Source: Anagrus nilaparvatae (lineage: Eukaryota > Arthropoda > Insecta > Hymenoptera > Mymaridae). From it: a DNA stretch of 64,000 nucleotides. This document shows, piece after piece, positions 12,451-23,728 of this stretch. The notes under the pieces are model-generated. The model was not told the origin of the DNA and ran no database searches. It saw only the letters and a program-made list of their open reading frames with translations. Position 1 is the first letter of the stretch; each line of letters opens with the position of its first letter. The stretch is taken from contig JAKSXM010000272.1 of NCBI GenBank assembly GCA_022575985.1, forward strand, positions 21,882,501-21,946,500. Direction: 5' to 3'. The position numbers and the translations under genes were made by a program.

Positions 12451-13067
12451 ATACAAGTCGTGTACGCTTCATTTAAATCTAACCACATATAAATTTTATT
12501 TTTATTTAATTCTGATTGTTAGTAAATATTGTATCGATAAACATTTCTACTTGCATATTCCAAAGGTAAGTAAATTTATTTTTTTTAACAATTTGAAACA
12601 TTCATTTCAATTTCGGCAAAACTTCAATTTATGGTGCTTTTTAGCAAAAAAAACTTTTAGGTATTTCAAAACCTAAATTTATTTTTTATATTTTTTTTAA
12701 ACCATAAATCGTTATTATTTTCTGCAAAAGTTTAGTATTTTATATTTAAGTCTTGTAAATATATTTTTTAAACACAAAAAATTGTTTTAAACTTTTGGAT
12801 AGCCAAGTAATAAGTTAAAATAACCTGTTTACTCCAAGAGGCCCAATTTCCCCTATTAAATAATACAACATTTTTCAGTTATTTTGAGTATTAATTTTCT
12901 CTGAGCCAAAAAATTTACCAAACAAGTAATTTTTTGAGGAAAACAGGTATTTTAAAAGCCCAGCAAAATCAGAATTAACTAAAAATAAAATTTATGTATA
13001 CCAATAAAATAAAATAGTTAAAGGTTTTTAAAGTTCAAACAAATAATGCATTATATTTATTAGCAGA
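12451..13067. other. AT-rich stretch, no gene
   Basis: The open frame at 12380-12676 is low-complexity and has no family signature, so I do not call a gene. Confidence 0.4.
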
Positions 13068-13069
13068 TA

Positions 13070-13303
13070 TTAGGGTGTTTCTTATTTCCAAAACTGCCGC
13101 AGAGAAAAATACTGGTTCGAATATGATACTTCAACGTTTTTAAAACCTTTTTCCTGTATTTTACCGATTTTCATTTGCGAATTGGTACACTACATCAAGT
13201 TTATAAAAATTTTTTTTTTCAGTTAATAATTCTATGACCTGATGTATGATATTCGAGTCAGTATTTTTCCCTGCGGCAGTTTGGGAAATAAGAAACACCC
13301 TAA
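13070..13303. mobile_element. 234-bp TA-flanked MITE (Tc1/mariner type)
   Basis: The left terminus TTAGGGTGTTTCTTATTTCC and its inverted match at the right end, continuing through AAACTGCCGCAG and GAAAAATACTG, are flanked by TA at 13068-13069 and 13304-13305. The terminal inverted repeats are about 45 bp and imperfect. Size, TIR and TA duplication fit a non-autonomous Tc1/mariner derivative, and there is no coding sequence. Confidence 0.8.
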
Positions 13304-13839
13304 TATATGGTATACACAACTCTTAAAAAATTATAAAAATTTTTAATAATTTTTTTTAAACATCAATTTTTATGCACATATTTGTACATTAGGTTTTAAT
13401 CATTATTTGACGTAAAAAAAAATCCATGGTCTAAACGGGAATTCTGGTTGCCGCAAACGGAATTTATAGTTTGTCGTTTTAGAGAAATTGGCAAAGCAAA
13501 CCTCCAGAATTTGTCTAAAACAGTTGAAGAGTAATTATATATTTGTTTTTATAAGCTATTACTGAACAAATTTTTGAAATATTTGGTTAAAACGTTGTTT
13601 TTTTGGGAGGGTTCTTTTTGTCTTTTTTTCTGCTCAAGTAGACGCGACAAATTTTAGTATTGTCGCACGACTCTTATTATAAATAAAAGATCTTTTATTT
13701 GAGTATTAAAATTTGAATATGAGATTAAAATAAAATTAAACATAAAAATTAAACATAAACATAAAATTACACATAATACACATACAAAATCACACATACA
13801 AAAATTAAACATAAAATTAAATAAAAACTATTTATTAAA

Positions 13840-14270
13840 ATTATCTATTTTCTTTGACTATCGGAGAAAAATATTTTGAGAATGATTTGATGATCCGGCC
13901 TTCTCAATCTATATACTCACCTTTTTTGTTTAGTTTTTCTTTGCAACGAATTTTTTTATTGCAATGCATTTTCACTCACTTCCAGAATATACACAATCTT
14001 CAGATTCGGATAAACAAAAATCAGAACAAATGCAATTTACAGACACAAGATTTATCATCACCTAAAATGTCACCTCGATCCTGATGAAAAAAATTTCTAA
14101 CCAGGATTATCGGCTCACAATTAGAACACAACTTTTGTAAAATCGAAGATACGTTATTATCTTGCCTTAAATTTACATGATTTTGTTGTTATTGTTGTAA
14201 GCGTTCTAAATTTTTACATAATTTTTTACTATAATTTTTTAATATTAATAATTTTTCTTCAGGGTGTCTA
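13840..14270. repeat. Left part of duplicated MATH-BTB block, copy 1
   Basis: This noncoding segment (starting at the CGGAGAAAAATATTTTGAGA region) reappears at about 26280-26705 with few changes. It marks the outer limit of a duplication that continues through the MATH-BTB gene at 15355-16356, whose paralogue lies at 31120-32118. Confidence 0.75.
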
Positions 14271-14717
14271 CATATCTGAGAAAATAAGTACGTGGGATTT
14301 TTTTTAAATTTGTTTTACCCACAAAAATTGCAAATTGTTTTCAAAATAGAAATCATTTTTTTTTTATTTAAAATTGATAAGTTTTTGTACATTGATTAAT
14401 TTACACTTTTAAAAATATAATTAACATCTTTTTTAAAAATTTAATAAAGATTTTTTCATATATAAACAATTTCTTATAAAAATTTACAAAATTATTTGTA
14501 CATAAGTAAAAAAAATCTGTCAAAATAAGCATATATTTACAACTTACAGAATATTTGTACACAATAAAATTAAGACTCGAATTACTTTTTAATAAATTAA
14601 TCAAGAATTGTAAATAACTTAATTGTAAATTTGATTAGTTATAAAATATCTTATTATATACAATAAAAATGTTTTTATATCAGAAAAAATTATATATAAA
14701 ATTATAAAAACACTAGC
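14271..14717. other. AT-rich spacer; empty-site counterpart of the Penelope insertion
   Basis: No gene. The segment around 14585-14625 corresponds to the sequence into which the Penelope-like element is inserted in the second block copy (27088-27099 and 30610-30621). This copy is uninterrupted. Confidence 0.5.
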
Positions 14718-15260
14718 GTATTAATTTATTTTTTTTCTTATACTTCGTAGCTAATACAACATAAGTATGATGTAAAGTCATACAATTGGCTTCTTCATGT
14801 TTCCATTTTCCTAAACAATAATTATTTTCTAGAGCAAAATATCTGCTTGTGTTAATGATATTTAATTTAGTACAAAATTTCAAAATCTTGCTTATGACCT
14901 CTAATTTTACTATCTCCTGATACTAAACAAAAATCAGTATATAGTACATCTTCAAAAAGTGCATTAAATTATGAAAATTTGCCACTTGTATTATTGCCAT
15001 CTTCTGGTTTTTCAAGGTAACATTGATATACTGTAGCAACAGGATTTTCGTAAGTTATAATGTCAATGTTTCATTTGGAAATAGTAAAAATTTTCTATTT
15101 GAAAGTTCTTGCATAGATCCAGTTATTGTAACCTAATTATTTTTACTATTTTGTTTAATAATACAAAGAATATTACTATGTACTTCTCTTGCCCTTGTAT
15201 TTTTAAAATGCTGTAAACATATTTCACAAGTTAAATCTGTTATAACCTTTCCCGGTAACT
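14718..15260 (-). pseudogene. Decayed MATH-BTB gene fragment
   Basis: Minus-strand reading gives, in order and in shifting frames, ITYENPVATVYQCYLEK (about 15010-15060, MATH-end-like), LFEDVLYTDFCLVSGDSK (about 14905-14965, the start of a BTB domain), and SRYFALENNYCLGKWKHEEA (about 14780-14850, resembling the helix after a BTB domain), ending with a stop near 14718. Stops and frameshifts separate the pieces, and most of the BTB core is missing. A more decayed version lies at about 30700-31080. I infer an extra tandem gene that died before or around the block duplication. Confidence 0.55.
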
Positions 15261-15354
15261 AAAAAAAAAAAAAAATAATAAGAAAATAATAAGAAATTGT
15301 TTGGACAATAATATTTAAAAATAAACAATAATTTAAAATTCTTTATGAATAATA

Positions 15355-16356
15355 TTAAATTTTAATTACCATTTTTAAGTTTATTTGTCTGAGCAATTCG
15401 TTGTTATTCATGACTAAAATGTTAAATAATCTTGAGTCTTTTACATAGTTGTTGAATTCCGCCAAGTATATGATACAAATTTCCATTAAATTTCCTAGAT
15501 TAAATTTTATTGCCAAATCAGTCCAGTAAAATATGTTACTAAACGAAAACTTTTCTAAAATATTTTTTTCGCATAAAGCTTTTAATTCCAGTATTGCAAA
15601 TTTATCTGACAGCTTCAACATTTCATAATAATTTTTATCTAAGTTTTCTATTTCTTGCAAGTATAAAAAACGCTTAAATTCTTCTAATATTCTATAATCG
15701 ACCTCATACACAATAAAAAGATAAGGAGCTGAGTGTAATGAGTCTCGGACAATTTTTTCTTTGATTCCTGGGAATTGTTCTAGTACCTTTGTATGGCAAC
15801 TTATTTTGTTAATACCTGCTTTGATGAAGATGTTAGACGTTTCAAAATTACTAAATAATGTAATATTTTCATTTTTAATATCTGCAAGATCAGCATTATG
15901 ATAAATCTTATGTCGATGAAGTAGTTTAACTTTGCAAAGTACATTGAAAAAACTAGTTTTATTGTAAATTTCTTTTTCTTTTAAAAGTTTTATACTTAGA
16001 ATATTCATACTTTTATATCGAATATCAATATTTCTTCTTATCTCGCTTCTTACAAAATCAGTGCATATATGAGTGTGAAATAAAACTCTACATCCAGTTT
16101 CTTCAAATATTAAATATTCTATTAATAAAGGTGGCATTGTTTGCTCTTTCGTTAATTCCACAAGAGTAGAAATCGACAAATTTCCTAGATTTTCTTCATT
16201 TGACTCAATGAATACTTCTACTGAAGATTTAAGTTCTTGCTGATAATATTGAAAGTTAATTATTTTTGATTTGATAGTTTTTGGAGGAAAACACAGTACA
16301 TTTTGATAAAGTTTAACTGGAATCTGGCTGATAGGCAAAATAGATTGGTTTTCCAT
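15355..16356 (-). CDS. MATH-BTB (TD and POZ-like) protein, single exon
   Basis: Intact 333-residue single-exon frame. Residues about 1-160 look like a diverged MATH (TRAF-like) domain. Residues about 180-300 are a BTB/POZ domain: SNIFIKAGINKISCHTKVLE, then EEFKRFLYLQEIENL, then MLKLSDKFAILELKALCEKN. Residues 300-333 are a short post-BTB helical tail. Family role: speckle-type POZ proteins are adaptors that tie substrates (MATH) to Cullin-3 ubiquitin ligases (BTB). Whether this diverged copy still binds Cullin-3 cannot be judged from sequence. The lack of introns suggests a retro-derived or locally amplified gene. The start ATG at 16354-16356 is chosen because the paralogue (31120-32118) aligns from the same Met. 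A decayed BTB copy follows just downstream. Confidence 0.8.
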   Translation of the reverse strand: MENQSILPISQIPVKLYQNVLCFPPKTIKSKIINFQYYQQELKSSVEVFIESNEENLGNLSISTLVELTKEQTMPPLLIEYLIFEETGCRVLFHTHICTDFVRSEIRRNIDIRYKSMNILSIKLLKEKEIYNKTSFFNVLCKVKLLHRHKIYHNADLADIKNENITLFSNFETSNIFIKAGINKISCHTKVLEQFPGIKEKIVRDSLHSAPYLFIVYEVDYRILEEFKRFLYLQEIENLDKNYYEMLKLSDKFAILELKALCEKNILEKFSFSNIFYWTDLAIKFNLGNLMEICIIYLAEFNNYVKDSRLFNILVMNNNELLRQINLKMVIKI

Positions 16357-16830
16357 TCTTTTTCAAATATAGATATGACTCCAAAATAATATAATGTAAA
16401 CTGTACTTCAAAATCTGAAATTTCATGAATAATTATTTTATTAAATAAATTTATCGATAATAAATTTAACGTAACTAACATACCTTAACGTGCTGAACAA
16501 CAATTTGAGCTAAAATAATAAAAATATTCTTATAAAAAAATTTCTTTCAGGACAGCTCTGATAAAATTATAAAAATACGAAAATGTGGTTATATTGTCAA
16601 GGCAATGGTTATTGTATATTTCAGCCAAATTGGCGGGATACATTATGATGGAATCCTAGTGGGAAAAATTGCAAATAGCGCTGGGTGAGGTTAGTACCTA
16701 GTAACTTTTCAAGCCCGGGAGTGATAATAAATTTAAAATTTAATTATAAAATAATAAATGGTTCTTTAAAAATTAATGTTTTTTGTAATTAATAAAATTT
16801 ATTAAAAACGAAATAAAAAAATCATATAAA
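16357..16830. other. Upstream region of MATH-BTB gene, copy 1
   Basis: No gene. It aligns to 32440-32510 plus 33121-33290 of the second block, where a LINE fragment interrupts it after the CTAACA near 16476-16481. The shared core includes ATAAATTTATCGATAAT and AACATACCTTAAC, candidate promoter-proximal sequence for both minus-strand genes. Confidence 0.55.
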
Positions 16831-16834
16831 ATTA

Positions 16835-17145
16835 TTAATTTTTATTTATGATCTTTTTCGAACAAAAACGATTTTATATGCTAAATAAGATATTTTCATA
16901 TCACGTATGTACTAAATATATTCCAATTCAATATTTTTATTAAAATATCTGTGTCATTCGAAAATTTTAAATCGTTAATTTAATTTTTTAAATTAATTAT
17001 TGCTAATTCATAAAATTCCCATCATTTTTTGGCATGTACATTCAGAAATATTATTTGAAATAATTCAGTACATACAAAATATCTTATTTAGCATATAAAA
17101 TCCTATTTGTACAAAAAAGATCGTAAATAAAAATTTATTTAATTT
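16835..17145. repeat. Inverted-repeat element, about 310 bp
   Basis: Left arm 16841-16897 (with TATGCTAAATAAGATATTTT) is mirrored by 17076-17136 (with ATCTTATTTAGCATATAAAA). The hinge of about 180 bp is AT-rich. MITE-like, and the exact ends were not found. Confidence 0.6.
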
Positions 17146-17265
17146 AATTAATCGTTGAACGTAAAAAAACTTTGATTAAAAATTGTATTATTATTTTTTA
17201 GTTAAAATAATTAATAATTAAGGGAAATTAAGTTAAAATAAAATATTTTTACAATTAAGTTATTT

Positions 17266-18069
17266 AGCCTGGTTGTAAAAAAATGGCATTTCTTGATTTT
17301 TCTAGTACAAATAAATGCGATCATTTGAGATCGCATGAATATTTTGCAGAATCCATTAACAGTAATATTGGATTCTTTGGTGTAAATTCTTTAAGAAGTC
17401 AATCTATAGCACAAATGGAGGAATAAAATCTCATACTACAAATAGAGGAACGTATTATTTACAAACAAACAGACAATTTCCTTTTGCAAAGTAATAAATT
17501 ATTTTTTATTTTAACTATTTAATTAATTTCAATCCAGATAAATTAAAAAACAGATACAGAGACCCACCTGAAGAAAATGAGATAATTGTTTCAAATAATT
17601 TATCTTATCTTGAAAACAAACTCTAAATTTTTTAAATATAATTGCACACAAACACTGACAATTTGGTCGTATAGAACTTTATTTATTTGGTAATGAAATC
17701 AAAAGAAAAAGGGGATTTCAATTTTTCAAAAGTTTATTTACTTACTTCATAAGTAATTTTTAACCCTTTTTGGACAAACTTTAGCCGAATTTTGTCTAAC
17801 ATAAAATGTTTTTAGTTTTTTGAACTTTTAAAATATAATAATCAACTAAAAATTCAAGACCTTTGTTATTTTTAGACTCAGATTATAAGTTACTTTGCAA
17901 TAGTCATAATTTTACAATCTGAATTATGTTATTAGTTGGATAAAATATTAATTAAATTTATTACTTAAGTTTCAATGCTATTTTAATGTAGATTTTATTC
18001 CTAGATTTTAACATATTTGTAATAGATTTAAAGATTAAAAGAAAACTTCTTTGAGATTTATATTAATAC
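17266..18069 (+). pseudogene. Truncated duplicate of the lipase 3' end
   Basis: Matches 8143-8960 closely, starting inside the last large exon (AGCCTGGTTG) and running through the 3' flank. It lacks signal peptide, Ser and Asp exons, has a 1-nt deletion after ATAGCACAAATGG that shifts the frame, and has lost the acceptor before the terminal exon. It cannot encode a lipase. The intergenic flank was copied too, so this is a DNA-level duplication, not a retrocopy. The LINE target site begins about 165 bp downstream. Confidence 0.9.
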
Positions 18070-18525
18070 AAGCATTTTTGCACGCACATTTTTAAGGAGC
18101 GAAAGTTAAAAGTTTAACTTCATTTTCTGATATTTGCGAAAAATGATTAAATTTCTAAAAAATAATAGTTGCGCGCTTGAGATTATTGAAAAACAAAGCA
18201 CATGTAATGCTCTTAAAAGCGGAAAAAAGAGCGCTTGAAAGTATATATAGTATAGTATAGTATATTTATTCTTGTTTAACTTTTTACATAGTTTTACAAG
18301 ATTATTCATAATATTACAATAAGATAATTATAATTAAATACAAAATTAGTATTAAAATTAAATTTAAGCTTACAATTTATAATTAAGTAATGATAATTTT
18401 CATAGTTAAGTATATATTTGTTTTGATAACTCTTTGTTGTTGTTTTTTTTTTTTTAAATTAAATATTTGATAACATGTGACTTGTTAAAATATTATAATT
18501 TAATGATAACTAATACTTTTTATTT

Positions 18526-18559
<34 letters not shown>

Positions 18560-18615
18560 TATACATTTTCATTTTTTTTTTTCTTAATCTATTTTTTATT
18601 AATTTATTTAAATTA

Positions 18616-21600
18616 TTAATTTGTAATTTTTGATACTATAATTTGAATCAAGGTAGTTAAATCTTTAGCTTTAGTTTCATTCAATTTATTAATTAAATCA
18701 TAAAATGTCGCAATAGGCTTGTCGTTTTGCCTAAGTTCAGGCAGTAGTTTATTTCTTATTTCATTATAATAGCTGCAAAATATTATCATGTGAATTAAAT
18801 CATTCCTCACATTACAATATTCACACTAATTGTCATTCGTTATTAATGTGTCATTTTTTAGTATTATTCTAGGTCTGTATTTATTAAAGAACCTTGTTTG
18901 TGCAATTACTTTTTTAAAATATGAAGGAAATCTTAAATCTATATAATTGGCTTTTGTTTCTTTATTTACTAAGCTTGGGTACAATATCAATGAATTTGAG
19001 TTTTTACATTTTTCTAGATCTGTTTCTATTAAGTAATTTTTCATTTTAGTAATTAGTTTACTTCTTTCATCTCTTAATTTATCTAATGTCAGGTTATTCC
19101 AGAATTCACTTTCGTTTATTTTTTTAAAAAAGAATTTATCAACCTGTACAAACCAATTGTACTTTGGAGATGTTTGATCATAGATTGATAACTTTTTCAA
19201 TTTGTTAAAACATATTTTGGGGTATCTATTATCTTCCATCTCCAAAATCCTTTGGGTTAGGTTGAGAATTAATTTAAAGCATCTTAATTGTATACTATCT
19301 AAATCTAATTCCTGCCTTATAGCATAACCAGGCGTATTTCTAGATATAACCAGGAGTTTTCTAAAAAATATGTTTTGAATTTTTTCAAGATCTTTTAGAT
19401 GTCTGGGACACCATATTGGGGCTGCATATAATACTGTCGAAGATACAAGCGCATTAAATAATTTTATGCATGTTTTATTGTTCAAAATTTTTAGTCTATT
19501 TAGTATATTTATTGTAGGTTGAATTGCTTTGTATCCTTTTGATAGGGAGTTTTTTACAGTTAAGTTATAAGTTCCCGATGGAGTAAATATTATTCCTAAG
19601 TATGTGTAAGCTTTAGCAAATTCTATAGGAACATCTTTGTATTTAAATACTAGCTTAGTCTTGTGTCCTCTACCCCCCTTTTTAAATATGATTATTCTAG
19701 TCTTATTAATGTTCATTTCTAACCTATTTTCATCTAGGTAAGGTTCAAGGGCTTTTATTAATTTTCTTTTATAATTTGCTGATTCAGATAAGAAAAACAT
19801 ATCATCAGCAAATGCTAAAAGTGGAGTTGAAGTTTTTTGTCAAGCTGAACCCCTCTTATACCCTTATCTGTCAAGTATTGTCCAAGGTCTGCTATGCACA
19901 ATGAATACAGTAATGGACTGAGCGTTTCACCTTGCAAAACACCCCTAGTTATGCTACAATTATCTGTCATACCATCTTTTGTTTTTACCACCATATTGGC
20001 TTTATTATATAAGTCTCTAACTATGTTTATTATTTTATGACTGATACCCATTTTATTTAATTTGATCCATAATAGATCATGAGGTACCGAAGGGAAGGCG
20101 CTTTTCAGGTCTACAGCTAATGTATATAGTTTACCTCCTTTATCTCTGAGTTTAGCATTTATTAAAGCATTTAAAGTAAAAATGTGATCAAGCGTACCTC
20201 TGTTTTCCCTGAAACCCGCCTGCCATTCAGGTATAATTTTTTTGGTTTCAATCCAGTTACTGAGTCTAATAAATAATATCATTGTAAATAATTTTAACAT
20301 TACATTTGCTAGTGAGATTGGGCGATAGTTATCAGGCGAGTACACGTCACCTTTTTTGTATATCATTTTAGTTAAGATTTCTGCCCATTTTTCAGGTATT
20401 TTTTCTTGTTTCATTATTTTGTTAAATAGTACATTTATGTATAATATCCAGTTTTCAGGTAGATTTTTTAGGAATTCATAAGTAATTTGATCCAATCCTG
20501 GTGCTTTATTATTCTTACATTTCTATAGTGCTATGTAAATTTCAGGAAGTGAAATTTCATCATCCAGGATTGGGTCAAAGTTACTATTGAATACCATTTG
20601 TTCTTTAGTATTTAAGGTTATACTATAAAATTTTTTAAAATAACTGGTCCACGTGCTCAGGTCTATATTTTCTTTCTCTATTTTTTTTAAATATCTAAAT
20701 GAGTTAATGAATTCCCAGAATTTTTGAGAATCATTTTCCCTAGAAATTTTAATAGCTAAGTTAAACAAATATTCATTTTTTTTATCTTCCAACAGTCTAT
20801 AATATTTAGACTTTTCCATATTGTAAATTTTGACCTGGTCGCGTGGATAGTTATTTTCTCTTACTGATTTAAGAATTTCTTTAACTGACTTTTTTGTTTT
20901 TTTACATTCCATATCGTACCATGGATTTCTTACTTTGAACTTACAATCTATCTTTTTTTCTTTTACATTCATTTTAAGTGATTTTGCGACATATTTTATT
21001 GTTACATTTAAGTTATCTACCATTTCATTTACATCTTGGCTTATTTTTGCTACATTATTGGAATATTGCATTTTATTCTGATATTCATCTTTTTTTTCTT
21101 CTATCCATTTTAGTTTATTTTTTGTTATTATATAATCATTATTGTAAATACTAAAATTAAAGCTAATACATACTGGAAAATGATCTGATGGACGAACCTT
21201 ACTGTGAACTTTAAAGTCAATTACACTAAATAGAGCTTCAGCATTGCATAATATTATGTCTATTACAGAATTTCTCAGAGTACTGATGTGGGTGTATTCT
21301 GCTGGTGAATCACTCGGGAACCTTCCATTAGTGATGAATAGTTCGTTTCTATTGGCAAAGTCGAGCAATTCTTGCCCCCTCTCGTTTATTATTTGATCAC
21401 GGCTTGTTATTTTTCTTGTGAAAATTGAGCTTTGGTCTGGAAGTTGACTATTCTCTATTTCTCCCTCTTCTGCAATTCTAGAATTAAAGTCACCACATAT
21501 TATTATTTTGCAATTATTGTACTTAGAATAGATTCCATTTAGCTCATCCTCAATATGATTTAATATATTTTTGGTATTTTTATTTTGGTTGATATATACT

Positions 21601-21887
21601 AATCCTACAATTAATATACTTTGATTTATATTAGTTTTTATAAAAATAAATTCATCCTTTGCAATTATTAATTCATTATTTTTATAGATCAGACTATTTA
21701 GAATTATTGCTAGGCCCCCACTTGCACGTCCTCGCACAGCTGTTTTAACCGCCTCTTGCTCAAATATTTCATGATTATTAGTTAGATTCATACTAAGTTT
21801 GTTAATGTGCCATGTTTCACATAAACAGATGATGTCACTTTCTTTAATTTTTTTTTTTATTTTTTCTAGATTTTTTATACCTGACAT
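18616..21887 (-). pseudogene. LINE ORF2: endonuclease-reverse transcriptase, disabled
   Basis: The N-terminal part is an EEP endonuclease (IICLCETW, ICGDFNSR, SDHFPV). The central part is reverse transcriptase (NNKAPGLDQI, DNYRPISLANV, TLAVDLKSAFPSVPH for motif A, GVLQGETLSPLLYSL, and FADD for motif C near 19800-19812). The C-terminus has a Cys-X2-Cys-X7-His-X4-Cys knuckle near 18775-18822. An in-frame TAG at 20523-20525, a frameshift close to 19815-19840 just before FADD, and an in-frame TAG at 18826-18828 break it. All catalytic signatures are otherwise recognisable, so the insertion is fairly young. Confidence 0.9.
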
Positions 21888-22004
21888 ATTCCATAAAATT
21901 AAATTTAGTGAAGGCGTGCAGTGGTGCTTTTTTTGTCAATCAGATGTTTCTTGACTTTTTGAATAATAATTTGAAATAAGATTATTATTTCTTATATTTG
22001 GCTT

Positions 22005-22924
22005 TTAGAAATTGTGACTCTCATAATTTTTTGTGCGCTTAAACGCTGTTTGTTTTTCTTTAATATCTTTTGGTGATTTTGATTTCTGTCTTGTTCTTTT
22101 TCTTGATTTTGAAGGTAGGTTTGATATTGTACTCAAGGTGTCACTACTGTAACCTTTTTCGTTTTCTCTCTCATCAACTTTCTCATTTTTCTTTCCTTCT
22201 CCAGAGATGTCACTACTATACCCATCTTTCTTCTCATCATAATCATTTTTACCGCCCAATTCATTATTGTTATTATTATTAAATTTACTTTTTCCCTCCA
22301 AGAATTCACATGCCTCTTCCAGATTAAAAGAAATTCCTTCGACTTCCATCTTATTTTTTACTATTTTACTCTCAATACCAAGCTTTAATAACTCATTTTT
22401 CACTTCTTTCATTTTATTATAATATTGTCTCTCTTCTTTTGTTGAATCGTTTGCTATGCTTAAGCCTAATGATCTGAATAAATTAAGGTTGCTGAAAAAA
22501 TTTTCCTTATGTTTTTGCGATATTAATGATATTATAACCGGTCTTTTACCCGCTTTTTTCCAATTCTATTACTCAAATCTACATGCTGCATGTTTAAGTC
22601 AATTTTGTTAAGGATTTCCTCAATTTTACTGTCAAGATCTTTATTTATTTCATCCGTATCTTCTAATCCATAAATTATCACATTCCTTGATCTTGCTATG
22701 TTATTTGCTATGCTTTTTAATTTATTCAGTTCACTTCTTAGTATCATTATTTCATCATTTACATCGGCAATATCTTTTGTATTATCACTTACTTGTTCTT
22801 TAACCGATTCAATCACTTCATCACTCTTATTTCTCTTTGTTAATAATTCCGTTATCAAGTTTTTAATTTCCCTTAATGTTGGCTCCTTTTCATCCATTAT
22901 GACTTTTTTAATTTTACTTAGCAA
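22005..22924 (-). pseudogene. LINE ORF1 (nucleic-acid-binding), frameshifted
   Basis: Residues 1-60 of the first part are a charged coiled coil, followed by RNVIIYGLED and SNRIGKK, which resemble the RRM-like core of LINE ORF1 proteins. Around 22535 the frame shifts; the continuation RPVIISLISQKHKE and a Lys/Glu/Ser-rich tail follow to 22005. It would coat the RNA during target-primed reverse transcription. The assignment rests on position upstream of ORF2 and this domain order. Confidence 0.75.
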
Positions 22925-23258
22925 TTTATATGTTAAATTTACTTTAAATAATAAATAAAAACTTTAATTTTGATACTAAAGAAATGAGCGATATTTTGAG
23001 GTTATGTTAATGCGACCGTCCCTCACCGATGCTCAACGCGAACTCCTTGAAAGTATATATATAAGAAACTAACTTAAGAAAATTTTTTCTAAGGAATACC
23101 CCTTTTGTAGTATAGCAATGGTATTTACAGTTTTTTTATTAGTTATCTAATGAAATTTATCTTTTTTTAGAACTGCAAAACATTTTTGTGAATCTTAATT
23201 TATATTTCTACGGATCCATGTCAACAATTATGAATTCAGGTGTGAATATTATATAATT

Positions 23259-23474
23259 ATATATCAACCCTCAACCAACTGAAAACCCCACTAGGAGTTC
23301 CACGAAGTTGCAATTAAGTTGCAATGAAGTTGCAACAAGTTTCCATAATTTTTCTTTTTTTCAACGATAAATAAAACTCCGTTACAACTTTGTAACTCCA
23401 CTCTGTGCTGTAACTCTATGTAACTCATTTTGCAACTCCTAGTGGAGTTTTCAGCTGGTTGAGGGTTGATATAT
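23259..23474. mobile_element. 216-bp inverted-repeat MITE
   Basis: ATATATCAACCCTCAACCAA at the left end is mirrored at the right end (TTGGTTGAGGG-type, with CTGAAAACTCCACTAGGAGTT in between); arms are about 40 bp with few mismatches. The interior has repeated GTTGCAA/TTGTAACTCC motifs. A related fragment is present near 53340-53400. A TA or ATAT target duplication is possible but is masked by the surrounding TA repeats. Confidence 0.7.
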
Positions 23475-23485
23475 GTATATATATA

Positions 23486-23728
23486 CGATTTAATTTATTA
23501 AAGATTATTTATGGGTATATATTGCTGAACTGTTTATGAGTTTTATGATTGAATTTTCAAATCAGACCCAAAAAATTTTTATTTTCAATAAATAATGTTT
23601 TGGATGTTTGGATCCGTTTTAAAAACTTGACCATACAACTCACATTAAAAGAAATATCTGTCCTTATGTAAAAACTAATTACAGTATTAAAAGTTTTAAT
23701 TTTTAATTTTTAATTTACAGGTTCGATA
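23486..23728 (+). repeat. Upstream flank of F-box/LRR copy A, duplicated
   Basis: Matches 49066-49287 (for example TATATTGCTGAACTGTTTAT and TTTTATGATTGAATTTTCAA). In both copies it runs up to a TTACAG|GTTCG that looks like a splice acceptor, so an upstream exon is likely but was not identified. Here the flank is uninterrupted, while in copy B an element of about 970 bp is inserted before the acceptor. Confidence 0.7.

Larger units (their letters stand above)
18250..23045 (-). mobile_element. Nearly full-length non-LTR retrotransposon (LINE), inactive
   Basis: Flanked by the 16-bp target duplication CTTGAAAGTATATATA at 18234-18249 and 23046-23061. In minus orientation: a short 5' UTR, ORF1 (22924-22005) with coiled coil and RRM-like segment, ORF2 (21887-18616) with apurinic-type endonuclease, reverse transcriptase and C-terminal zinc finger, then a 3' UTR with an A-run (T-run on plus, about 18530-18557) and a TATAC-rich tail. 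ORF1 has one frameshift; ORF2 has two in-frame stops and one frameshift. Domain order fits the Jockey/CR1/I-like LINE group; the clade was not assigned. Confidence 0.92.

Noticed and set aside
12380..12676. 98-codon plus-strand frame
   Set aside because: Overlaps a dispersed repeat end, low-complexity composition, no domain, no conserved counterpart frame in the 48.9-kb copy.
13854..14084. Short frame also partly seen at 26401-26592
   Set aside because: Similarity comes from the noncoding block duplication; the frames differ between copies by indels and show no family match.
18530..18557. Long T run considered as the LINE 3' end
   Set aside because: The 16-bp target duplication lies about 280 bases further out, so the run is an internal A-tract of the 3' UTR.
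22070..22282. Plus-strand frame inside the LINE
   Set aside because: Antisense shadow of LINE ORF1; composition mirrors the Lys/Glu-rich coding strand.
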